Source of the DNA: Oscillospiraceae bacterium
Lineage (GTDB): Bacteria > Bacillota > Clostridia > Oscillospirales > Oscillospiraceae
NCBI GenBank assembly: GCA_017501805.1
Contig: JAFVWG010000201.1
Span: 1-5,068, forward strand
Direction of reading: 5' to 3'
Length of the DNA stretch: 5,068 nucleotides
Part shown: one piece after another, positions 1 through 5,068 of the stretch
How positions within the stretch are numbered: the first letter of the stretch is position 1
How the letters are laid out: each line of letters begins with the position of its first letter
Notes under the pieces: model-generated
The model's input: the letters and a program-made list of their open reading frames with translations, nothing else
What the model was told of the DNA's origin: nothing
Databases searched by the model: none
Translations under genes and position numbers: made by a program

Positions 1-1182
1 GAGCTGGGGATGGAAGTGACGATCGTGCAGCGTCCCGGTCAGCTGATGCATCCTTTTGATGCCGATATGGCAGCATTTATCCACGGTGAGATGCGTAAGC
101 ACGGCGTTAAGCTGGCGCTTGGTCATACGGTGGAGGGATTTGGAGAGCGCGACGGCGGTGTGGATGTGCTGCTGAAGGACGGTGCGCCTCTTCATGCGGA
201 TATGGTGGTGCTGGCCATCGGTGTTGTCCCGGATACAACGCTGGCGAAGGAAGCGGGTCTTGAGCTTGGCATCAAGGGGAGTATCGTCGTCAATGACAAA
301 ATGGAGACGTCTGTCCCCGATATCTATGCCGCCGGCGATGCGGTGCAGGTGAAGCACTGCGTCACCGGAGAGGATGCCCTGATCTCTCTGGCAGGACCCG
401 CCAACAAACAAGGTCGGATCATTGCGGACAATATCTGCGGCGGCAGCAGCCGTTACGCAGGCGCACAAGGCAGCAGCATTATCAAGGTGTTTGATATGAC
501 GGCTGCCACGACCGGCATCAACGAGACCAACGCGAAAAAAGCCGGTCTGGATGTGGACAAGGTGATCCTGTCCCCCATGAGCCACGCGGGATATTATCCC
601 GGTGGAAGGCTTATGACGATGAAGGTGGTCTTTGAGAGAGAAACCTACCGCCTGTTGGGCGCTCAGATCGTGGGCTATGATGGCGTGGATAAGCGCATTG
701 ATGTGCTGGCTACCGCAATCTGCGCGGGATGGAAAGCGACTCGGCTGAAAGATTTGGATCTTGCCTATGCTCCGCCGTACTCTTCTGCCAAAGATCCTGT
801 GAATATGGCAGGCTTTATGATCGACAATATTGCCAACGGGACGATGAAGCAGTGGCATTTGGAAGATGCTGCGGGACTTCCCCGCGATCAAAGCGTCACG
901 CTGCTGGACGTCAGAACGGTGCGCGAATATGCTTTCGGTCATATCGAAGGCTTCCGCAATATCCCGGTGGATGAACTGCGGGAGCGCCTGGATGAGATCG
1001 AAAAGGGAAAGCCGGTCTATGTGATCTGCCAGAGCGGTCTGCGCAGCTACATTGCATGTCGTGTTCTGGAGGGAAACGGCTATGAGGCGTATAACTTCTC
1101 CGGCGGATTCCGTTTCTACGAGACGGTCATAAACGACCGCGCATTGATCGAAGCTGCGTATGCCTGCGGAATGGATAAATAG
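1..1182 (+). CDS. CoA-disulfide reductase / FAD-dependent oxidoreductase with C-terminal rhodanese domain (5' partial)
   Basis: The frame is open from base 1 and gives 393 residues before TAG, so the ATG at base 10 is an internal Met rather than the start. Residues 1-90 look like the later part of an NAD(P)H-binding domain (EVTIVQR strand, then VVLAIGVVPDT). TSVPDIYAAGDA at about 103-114 is the second FAD-binding motif. Residues about 155-275 form the dimerisation domain and include AYAPPYSSAKDPVNMAG (255-271), typical of CoA-disulfide reductases. A rhodanese domain follows (about 295-385) with LLDVRTVREYAFGHIEG and the active-site loop CQSGLRS, whose cysteine is residue 343. Family knowledge: these flavoproteins use NAD(P)H to reduce CoA disulfide or CoA persulfide/polysulfide in the cytoplasm, with the rhodanese domain handling sulfane sulfur. 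Family members of about 550 residues imply roughly 160 are missing, including the first FAD motif, the redox cysteine of the reductase domain and the NAD(P)H glycine motif. Exact substrate is uncertain; the domain architecture is clear. Confidence 0.9.
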   Translation, partial: ELGMEVTIVQRPGQLMHPFDADMAAFIHGEMRKHGVKLALGHTVEGFGERDGGVDVLLKDGAPLHADMVVLAIGVVPDTTLAKEAGLELGIKGSIVVNDKMETSVPDIYAAGDAVQVKHCVTGEDALISLAGPANKQGRIIADNICGGSSRYAGAQGSSIIKVFDMTAATTGINETNAKKAGLDVDKVILSPMSHAGYYPGGRLMTMKVVFERETYRLLGAQIVGYDGVDKRIDVLATAICAGWKATRLKDLDLAYAPPYSSAKDPVNMAGFMIDNIANGTMKQWHLEDAAGLPRDQSVTLLDVRTVREYAFGHIEGFRNIPVDELRERLDEIEKGKPVYVICQSGLRSYIACRVLEGNGYEAYNFSGGFRFYETVINDRALIEAAYACGMDK

Positions 1183-1222
1183 ATCCGGAGCTGCTGCGCG
1201 ATATCAGGCAGAAAAACGAAAG

Positions 1223-1251
1223 TGGACAAAAGCGACACATTCTGCTATAAT
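1223..1251 (+). promoter_or_regulatory. Sigma-A type promoter for nrdR
   Basis: TGGACA at 1223-1228 matches the -35 consensus at 5 of 6 positions. After a 17-base spacer, TATAAT at 1246-1251 is a perfect -10, preceded by TGC (1243-1245), which gives an extended -10. Transcription should start near 1258, leaving a leader of about 35 bases before nrdR. It lies 40 bases past the stop of the upstream oxidoreductase, so nrdR probably has its own transcript. I saw no clear terminator between that stop and this promoter, so some read-through is possible. Confidence 0.85.
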
Positions 1252-1292
1252 TTCCAAGGAATCTTTCCCAAGCCCGAAAGGAGCAGAAAGCT

Positions 1293-1748
1293 ATGAAGTG
1301 CCCATTTTGCGGATTTGAAGAAAGTAAGGTCGTGGACTCCCGCCATTCCGAGGACGGCAGCAGCATTCGCCGCCGCAGAGAATGCCTGTCCTGCCAGAAA
1401 CGCTTTACGACCTATGAGACGGTCGAGAGCCTTCCGGCAGTCGTGGTGAAGCGCGACAACAGCCGACAGCCCTTTGACCGCAACAAGATCCTCAACGGTA
1501 TGCTGCGCGCCTGCGAAAAGCGTCCCGTTTCGATGGCTTCGCTGGAAAAGGCGGCGGATGAGATCGAACAGGCTGTTCAGAACTCGCTGGACCGCGAGGT
1601 TTCCGCCGAGGCGATCGGTGAGATGGTGATGGACAAGCTGCGCGAGCTGGACGAGGTCGCCTATGTGCGCTTTGCGTCCGTCTATCGGCAGTTCCGCGAC
1701 ATCAACACCTTTATGGCGGAACTGACGAAGCTTCTCAAAGAAAAATAA
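1293..1748 (+). CDS. nrdR: Transcriptional repressor NrdR
   Basis: This 151-residue protein is the usual length for NrdR. It has an N-terminal zinc ribbon with cysteines at 3, 6, 31 and 34 (MKCPFCG and ECLSC) and the family signature VVDSRHSEDGSSIRRRREC. An ATP-cone domain follows from about residue 49 to 139 and begins VVVKRDNSRQPFDRNKI; the conserved YVRFASVYRQFRD lies near its end. Family knowledge: NrdR binds ATP/dATP through the cone and represses ribonucleotide reductase operons by binding NrdR boxes in their promoters. The ATG has a good ribosome site, AAAGGAG at 1277-1283, nine bases upstream. It appears monocistronic: its own promoter lies at 1223-1251 and a hairpin terminator starts three bases after the stop. 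No reductase gene is in the window, so its targets are elsewhere. I saw no convincing NrdR box in its own promoter. Confidence 0.97.
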   Translation: MKCPFCGFEESKVVDSRHSEDGSSIRRRRECLSCQKRFTTYETVESLPAVVVKRDNSRQPFDRNKILNGMLRACEKRPVSMASLEKAADEIEQAVQNSLDREVSAEAIGEMVMDKLRELDEVAYVRFASVYRQFRDINTFMAELTKLLKEK

Positions 1749-1751
1749 ACC

Positions 1752-1779
1752 AAACGGCTCTGCAAATGCAGAGCCGTTT
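1752..1779. terminator. Strong hairpin terminator shared by convergent nrdR and the DUF421-DUF4363 operon
   Basis: A perfect 12-bp stem, with left arm AAACGGCTCTGC at 1752-1763 and right arm GCAGAGCCGTTT at 1768-1779, closes a 4-base loop. On the plus strand it begins three bases after the nrdR stop and ends in TTTT. On the minus strand it begins about ten bases after the DUF4363 stop, and its right arm runs into a longer T-rich tract (the complement of the A-rich 3' end of nrdR). It should therefore work in both directions, possibly better for the minus-strand operon. Confidence 0.9.
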
Positions 1780-1789
1780 TCTGCGCTTA

Positions 1790-2170
1790 TTACAGGATGT
1801 TTTGAGGGAGCGGGAGCGACAGCTCCCGGATATGCTCCAGCTCGTGCAGCAGCTGCGCACAGCGCGAGAGAAATTCTTCGGGATACCGCAGCCCGGTGTA
1901 ATAGGAAAGCTCCCGCAGCGCACCGCTGACGCCGTCGATCTCGGAATGGTGCGTCAGTGCATCGAGCAAGGGCACCTGTGCTTCCCAAAGGGCGGCGGCT
2001 TTTTCCGTGTGCCGTGCGACGGCTTCGGCGTCGAGCCGTTCACCGGCCTGCAGGGCAAGCTCGAGCTGTTCGGAGACCCGCTCGGCCTTGCTGCGGATCT
2101 GCTTTGCGCTGAGAAGGGAGACGGCGAGAAGTCCCGCCATCAGAAATACTGCGAGCCACAGCTTTTTCAT
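1790..2170 (-). CDS. Small membrane-anchored DUF4363 family protein
   Basis: This 126-residue protein starts MKKLWLAVFLMAGLLAVSLLSAK, a short basic stretch followed by one hydrophobic segment (about residues 4-21). That is best read as a signal anchor, as there is no obvious lipobox. The rest (about 24-126) is charged, helical and probably extracytoplasmic. The pattern HHSEIDGVSGALREL (74-88), then HELEHIRE (109-116), and an ending in NIL resembles DUF4363 proteins of Firmicutes, for which I know no established function. Its ATG overlaps the stop of the upstream DUF421 gene by four bases (ATGA), so translation is likely coupled; the ribosome site (GGGAAAAG) is weak, which fits coupling. The operon ends at the hairpin at 1752-1779. 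The coding call is firm from operon structure and composition; the family assignment rests on recalled sequence patterns. Confidence 0.82.
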   Translation of the reverse strand: MKKLWLAVFLMAGLLAVSLLSAKQIRSKAERVSEQLELALQAGERLDAEAVARHTEKAAALWEAQVPLLDALTHHSEIDGVSGALRELSYYTGLRYPEEFLSRCAQLLHELEHIRELSLPLPQNIL

Positions 2171-2844
2171 TGCTTTTCCCGCTTTCTTGCAAGATAGGTT
2201 TTGCCGGAGGACGTCACGGTGAAGAGAAGCACGTCGCGCGTCGGACAGCCGTTTGCCGCAAGACGCTCACGCACCCAGGCCCTGCTCCTTCCGCACAGTG
2301 CGAGATTCTGCGAAAGCCACTTTCCGTCGCTGATCACCGCGACGGGAAGCTCGTTTTCCGAAACGCGGATCCCTGCGGACTTTGCGTCCGCGGGGGCATT
2401 TTTTGCGTAGAGCAGCGTGGAGATGTTGCCGTTCGTTTCCAAAATGGCGTATTGTACCGTGGAAAGGTCTGTCGTTCCGTTCTCGCGGACGTGCTCAATG
2501 AGCTCGTCCACGGTGATGCGCGTCTTTTTAAGATTCTCATAGAGGATCTTTCCGTTTTCCATCAGAATGACAGGACTGCCGCAGAGCAGTTTTCTCAGCC
2601 ACAGGAAACGGAACGCTCCGCACGAAAGAAGAAGCTCCAGCGCGAGAATCGTGAGGATCGGCAGGATCCCTTCGGAAAGAGGGATACCGGCATCCTGCAT
2701 AGGTACTGCGGCGAGATCCGCGATCAGCATGGCAACGACAAATTCCGAGGGCTCCATCTCGCCGAGCTGCCGCTTTCCCATCAGGCGGATCACGATCGTC
2801 AGCGTCAGATAGAGCACCACCGTGCGAAGATAGGTCAAAAGCAA
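2167..2844 (-). CDS. DUF421 (YetF-like) membrane protein
   Basis: This 225-residue protein fits the DUF421/YetF family in length and layout. Three hydrophobic segments (about residues 4-21, 35-50 and 57-78) are followed by a soluble domain, probably cytoplasmic. The family signature RLMGKRQLGEMEPSEFVV spans residues 20-37. The soluble part has SPVILMENGKILYENLKKTRITVDEL (90-115), then DLSTVQYAILETNGNIS (126-142), both characteristic. The biochemical role of the family is unknown; some relatives in Bacillus are linked to spore membrane properties. The start is inferred as TTG at 2844: an in-frame TGA lies nine bases upstream, no ATG or GTG is available before the first membrane segment, and GGTGAT sits five bases before it. 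TTG at 2838 is an alternative. It is first in a two-gene operon with the DUF4363 protein and is divergent from ruvC. I see no convincing promoter for it. Confidence 0.9.
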   Translation of the reverse strand: MLLTYLRTVVLYLTLTIVIRLMGKRQLGEMEPSEFVVAMLIADLAAVPMQDAGIPLSEGILPILTILALELLLSCGAFRFLWLRKLLCGSPVILMENGKILYENLKKTRITVDELIEHVRENGTTDLSTVQYAILETNGNISTLLYAKNAPADAKSAGIRVSENELPVAVISDGKWLSQNLALCGRSRAWVRERLAANGCPTRDVLLFTVTSSGKTYLARKREKQ

Positions 2845-2849
2845 ACACC

Positions 2850-2855
2850 ATCACC
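2850..2855 (-). promoter_or_regulatory. Ribosome binding site deciding the TTG start of the DUF421 gene
   Basis: Read on the minus strand, this is GGTGAT, which matches the 3' half of the AGGAGGTGAT anti-16S consensus. It ends five bases before TTG at 2844 and eleven before TTG at 2838. It supports initiation at one of these two codons, with the first slightly preferred. It overlaps an out-of-frame ATG at 2851-2849. Confidence 0.55.
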
Positions 2856-2868
2856 CGAGGCTGTTTTT

Positions 2869-2887
2869 CCCGCATTGCGGGGTTTTT
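2869..2887 (+). terminator. Short terminator-like hairpin between the DUF421 gene and ruvC
   Basis: CCCGC (2869-2873) and GCGGG (2877-2881) form a 5-bp all-GC stem around a 3-base ATT loop, followed on the plus strand by G and five T residues. Five T residues also precede the stem. No plus-strand gene lies just upstream, so its job would be to stop transcription antisense to the DUF421 operon, or it may be chance. On the minus strand it falls in the DUF421 leader but is followed by A residues, so it should not terminate there. Confidence 0.4.
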
Positions 2888-2897
2888 ATGCCTTGCA

Positions 2898-2920
2898 CGA
2901 AAAATGCTATGCATTTTTCG
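2898..2920. repeat. Perfect 10-bp inverted repeat, candidate operator upstream of ruvC
   Basis: The arms CGAAAAATGC (2898-2907) and GCATTTTTCG (2911-2920) are exact reverse complements separated by TAT. The centre is at about -34 relative to the predicted ruvC transcription start, where a -35 element would be expected. The AT-rich stem without a following T-run does not look like a terminator. A binding site for a dimeric regulator is the more natural reading, and it could act on ruvCAB, the DUF421 operon or both. Confidence 0.6.
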
Positions 2921-2927
2921 CGAAGTG

Positions 2928-2936
2928 TGCTAAAAT
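2928..2936 (+). promoter_or_regulatory. Extended -10 promoter for ruvCAB
   Basis: TGC at 2928-2930 directly precedes TAAAAT at 2931-2936, a 5-of-6 match to the -10 consensus with an extended -10. The position 17 bases upstream (2908-2913) has no good -35 and lies inside the inverted repeat, so the promoter may depend on the extended -10 or on a regulator. Transcription would start near 2943, about 27 bases before the ruvC GTG. Confidence 0.6.
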
Positions 2937-2950
2937 AGAGAAAATGTTCC

Positions 2951-2963
2951 AAGGAAGGGAGGG
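2951..2963 (+). promoter_or_regulatory. Purine-rich ribosome binding site for the GTG start of ruvC
   Basis: AAGGAAGGGAGGG is a long run of Shine-Dalgarno-like purines ending six bases before GTG at 2970. It supports this start over others. The nearby ATG at 2944 is out of frame, and the protein begins exactly where RuvC proteins normally do. Confidence 0.75.
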
Positions 2964-2969
2964 CTCGGC

Positions 2970-3458
2970 GTGAGGATCCTTGGGATCGATCCCGGTTATG
3001 CGACCATTGGCTTTGGGCTTGTGGATGCGGAGCGCGGCGCGTTCCGCCTGCTGCAGTTCGGAACGATCACGACGCCCGCCGACGAGCCGTTCCCGAAGCG
3101 GCTTTCCATCATCTACGACGATATGAACCGCCTTTTGGACGCCCTCGCGCCGGATGTGCTTTCGGTGGAGGAATTGTTCTTTGGACACAATGTCACGACC
3201 GGAATCGGCGTCTCGCACGGACGGGGGGTCATTCTTCTCTCTGCGGAGCAGCACGCGCTCCCGATCTTTGAATACACACCGATGCAGGTGAAGCTCGCGG
3301 TCTGCGGATACGGCAAGGCGACGAAACGGCAGGTCATGGATATGACGCGCCGTCTGCTCAATATGCAGGAGGTCGCAAAGCCCGACGACGCCGCGGACGC
3401 CATCGCGCTGGCGCTCTGCCACGCGCGTTCCGCGACTTCTCTGCTCAGTCGGATGTAG
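2970..3458 (+). CDS. ruvC: Crossover junction endodeoxyribonuclease RuvC
   Basis: This 162-residue protein is of normal RuvC length. It starts MRILGIDPGYATIGFG, with the first catalytic aspartate at D7. The second acidic residue is in SVEELFFGHN (E67, by alignment with E. coli E66). The last two are in KPDDAADAIALALCHA (D140 and D143, matching E. coli D138 and D141). HGRGVIL and FEYTPMQVK are also conserved. Family knowledge: RuvC is a dimeric RNase H-fold nuclease that cuts Holliday junctions symmetrically, working with the RuvAB branch-migration complex. The start is GTG, supported by the purine-rich ribosome site and by alignment of the N-terminus. It is the first gene of a ruvC-ruvA-ruvB operon; the AGGAGG for ruvA overlaps its stop codon. 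All four catalytic positions are intact. Confidence 0.97.
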   Translation: MRILGIDPGYATIGFGLVDAERGAFRLLQFGTITTPADEPFPKRLSIIYDDMNRLLDALAPDVLSVEELFFGHNVTTGIGVSHGRGVILLSAEQHALPIFEYTPMQVKLAVCGYGKATKRQVMDMTRRLLNMQEVAKPDDAADAIALALCHARSATSLLSRM

Positions 3459-3469
3459 GAGGACACGAG

Positions 3470-4069
3470 ATGTTTTACTTTCTGCGCGGCACGGTGGCCG
3501 CGGTCGAAGAAGATCTTGCGGTGATCGATTGCGGCGGCGTCGGCTTTGCCTGCTATACGACGGCCGCGACGCTTTCCAAACTGAAGACCGGCAGCGAACA
3601 GACGCTGTATACCCACTGCAATATCCGTGAGGACGCGTTCGATATTTTCGGCTTTGCAAGCAGGGAAGAGAAGAACTGCTTCAAGCTGCTGCTCGGCGTC
3701 TCCGGCGTGGGACCGAAGGCAGCGCTTGCGATCCTCTCTGTGCTTCCGCCGGATCGGCTCACGCTTGCCGTGATGACGGGGGATGAAAAGGCGCTTTCCG
3801 CAGCAAACGGTGTCGGAAAGAAAATGGCGCAGCGCGTCATTCTGGAACTGAAGGATAAGATCGGCAAGGGTGTGCAGACCCTGGACTTCTCCGGCACGGC
3901 TGCTGCTGTGCCGCCTCAGACAGGCAAAACCGCAGAGGCTACCGAGGCGCTTGCGGCGCTGGGCTTCCGCCCGTCCGAGATCGGACTTGCGCTCCGCGGG
4001 ATCGATGTCGAAGCGCTTCCCGTAGAGGAGATCGTCCGACTTGCGCTCCGCGCTATGCATTCCAAGTAG
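3470..4069 (+). CDS. ruvA: Holliday junction branch migration protein RuvA
   Basis: This 199-residue protein matches RuvA in length and in its three-domain layout. The N-terminal OB-fold domain (about 1-64) starts MFYFLRGTVA and contains VIDCGGVGFACY. The middle domain has two helix-hairpin-helix motifs, LLGVSGVGPKAALAIL (74-89) and ANGVGKKMAQRVILELKDK (112-130), which bind DNA backbone. A flexible Gly/Ala/Pro/Thr-rich linker (about 136-154) leads to C-terminal domain III (about 155-199), which contacts RuvB. Family knowledge: RuvA tetramers hold the four-way junction in a square-planar form and load RuvB. The start is supported by AGGAGG at 3457-3462, seven bases before the ATG. It lies 11 bases after ruvC and 10 before ruvB. 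The GluAsp pair at 55-56 (NIREDAF) is the conserved turn in domain I. Nothing is truncated. Confidence 0.97.
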   Translation: MFYFLRGTVAAVEEDLAVIDCGGVGFACYTTAATLSKLKTGSEQTLYTHCNIREDAFDIFGFASREEKNCFKLLLGVSGVGPKAALAILSVLPPDRLTLAVMTGDEKALSAANGVGKKMAQRVILELKDKIGKGVQTLDFSGTAAAVPPQTGKTAEATEALAALGFRPSEIGLALRGIDVEALPVEEIVRLALRAMHSK

Positions 4070-4079
4070 AGGTGTCGGT

Positions 4080-5068
4080 ATGAGCATTGATTTTTCACAG
4101 AATTACGACGCGCCGATCGTCACGACATCGATCACGCCGCACGATGAGGGGGAGCTTTCCCTGCGCCCGCGGCGTCTGGATGACTACATCGGACAGGAAA
4201 AGGCGAAGGGCAACCTCTCCGTTTATATCGAGGCGGCGAAGCGCCGCTCGGAACCGCTCGACCACGTTTTGCTCTACGGTCCTCCGGGACTCGGCAAGAC
4301 GACAATGGCGGGTGTGATCGCAAACGAGATGGGCTCGTCCATCCGCGTTACGTCCGGACCTGCGATCGAAAAGGCGGGCGATCTTGCCGCGCTCCTGACC
4401 AATCTTGCGGACGGCGATGTGCTCTTTATTGATGAGATCCATCGGCTGGACCGCGCTGTGGAAGAGATCCTCTATCCTGCGATGGAGGATTACAGCATAG
4501 ATATCATCGTGGGAAAAGGACCTTCGGCAAACTCCATTCGGCTCGATCTTCCGCACTTCACACTGATCGGTGCGACAACGCGCGCGGGACAGCTTTCCGG
4601 TCCGCTGCGTGACCGCTTTGGCGTGCAGCTGCGGCTGGAGCTTTATACCCGGGACGAGCTGACGCGCATCGTCAAGCGCTCAGCAGCCTTGCTCGGCATT
4701 GAGATCGACCCGGCAGGCGCGGCGGAGATCGCTTCCCGAAGCCGCGGCACACCGCGTATCGCAAACCGCATTTTACGGCGCGTACGCGACTTCGCACAGG
4801 TGCAGTATGACAGCGTGATCACCCGCGAGGCTGCGGATCACGCGCTCGGCAAGCTGGAGATCGACGGACTCGGACTCGACGCGGTGGACAGAAGAATGCT
4901 GCGTGCCATCATTCAGAACTACGGCGGCGGTCCTGTCGGACTGGAGACGCTCGCGGCGACCATCGGCGAAGAGGCGATCACACTTGAGGACGTCTATGAG
5001 CCGTATCTGCTGCAGATCGGCTTTTTGTCACGCACTCCGCGCGGACGCTGTGCCACGCGCCTTGCATA
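4080..5068 (+). CDS. ruvB: Holliday junction branch migration ATPase RuvB (3' partial)
   Basis: The ATG is at 4080, with AGAGGTG at 4068-4074 overlapping the ruvA stop. The frame stays open to the right edge, giving 329 complete codons and two further bases (TA). Motifs are complete: Walker A GPPGLGKT (67-74), Walker B VLFIDEIHR (114-122), sensor 1 LIGATTRAG (162-170), the arginine-finger segment GPLRDRFG (174-181) and sensor 2 RGTPRIANR (222-230). A winged-helix DNA-binding domain follows (about 258-329) and includes GGGPVGLETLA and YEPYLLQIGFLSRTPRGR. Family knowledge: hexameric RuvB rings are AAA+ motors that pump DNA through the RuvA-bound junction. RuvB proteins usually end a few residues after the TPRGR segment, so only a short tail is missing. 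It is co-transcribed with ruvC and ruvA. Confidence 0.97.
   Translation, partial: MSIDFSQNYDAPIVTTSITPHDEGELSLRPRRLDDYIGQEKAKGNLSVYIEAAKRRSEPLDHVLLYGPPGLGKTTMAGVIANEMGSSIRVTSGPAIEKAGDLAALLTNLADGDVLFIDEIHRLDRAVEEILYPAMEDYSIDIIVGKGPSANSIRLDLPHFTLIGATTRAGQLSGPLRDRFGVQLRLELYTRDELTRIVKRSAALLGIEIDPAGAAEIASRSRGTPRIANRILRRVRDFAQVQYDSVITREAADHALGKLEIDGLGLDAVDRRMLRAIIQNYGGGPVGLETLAATIGEEAITLEDVYEPYLLQIGFLSRTPRGRCATRLA

Noticed and set aside
1183..1222. Terminator after the oxidoreductase
   Set aside because: Only very short pairings such as CTGC with GCAG are present, without a T-run.
1231..1251. Possible NrdR box overlapping the nrdR promoter (ACACAT near 1235)
   Set aside because: Only the left ACAC part resembles the 16-base box; the right half does not match, and the second box usually found in tandem is absent.
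1245..1988. 247-codon open frame on the minus strand opposite nrdR
   Set aside because: It covers a complete nrdR, its promoter edge and the strong terminator, which no real gene would do; no domain is visible.
2837..2914. Promoter for the DUF421 operon on the minus strand
   Set aside because: The best -10 candidate (CATAAA, complement of 2885-2890) has no acceptable -35 at the expected distance, so no promoter is called.
2170..2973. 267-codon open frame on the plus strand opposite the DUF421 gene
   Set aside because: It is antisense to a gene with clear family motifs, has low-complexity shadow composition, and runs through the intergenic repeats into the ruvC start region.
2907..3659. 250-codon open frame on the minus strand opposite ruvC
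   Set aside because: Arg-rich shadow of ruvC and of the start of ruvA; the DUF421 start and ruvC promoter explain the region better.
3113..4087. 324-codon open frame on the minus strand across ruvC and ruvA
   Set aside because: It is antisense to two unmistakable genes, spans their boundary, is rich in Arg, Ser and Ala as GC-rich shadow frames are, and shows no recognisable domain.

Overview
The window suggests a GC-rich member of the Clostridia, most likely an Oscillospiraceae/Ruminococcaceae-type gut or anaerobic bacterium. This is inferred from protein style (for example the MFYFLRG start of RuvA), the ruvC-ruvA-ruvB order, AGGAGG-type ribosome sites, and a DUF421/DUF4363 pair of the kind seen in Firmicutes. 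No RNA gene, CRISPR array, insertion sequence or prophage piece is visible, and coding density is high.

Layout. (1) 1-1182, plus strand: the C-terminal two thirds of a flavin-dependent CoA-disulfide reductase fused to a rhodanese domain; its N-terminus lies outside the window. (2) 1183-1292: a short spacer holding a near-consensus extended -10 promoter. (3) 1293-1748, plus: nrdR, the repressor of ribonucleotide reductase genes. (4) 1752-1779: a strong hairpin terminator that probably serves nrdR and the convergent operon. (5) 1790-2844, minus: a two-gene operon in which a DUF421 (YetF-like) membrane protein is read first and overlaps by 4 bases a small membrane-anchored DUF4363 protein. (6) 2845-2969: the divergent intergenic region, with a terminator-like hairpin, a perfect 10-bp inverted repeat, an extended -10 promoter and a degenerate LexA-like half site. 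(7) 2970 to the right edge, plus: ruvC-ruvA-ruvB with gaps of 10-11 bases, encoding the Holliday-junction resolvase and the branch-migration motor; ruvB runs off the edge only a few codons before its expected end.

How it fits together. nrdR and ruvCAB are core DNA-precursor and DNA-repair genes. CoA-disulfide reductase-rhodanese is a redox/sulfur enzyme with no clear functional link to them. The DUF421-DUF4363 operon is the least understood part and sits in opposite orientation between the housekeeping units. I see no convincing new multi-gene system here. The best leads are the uncharacterised membrane pair and the structured regulatory region between it and ruvC.
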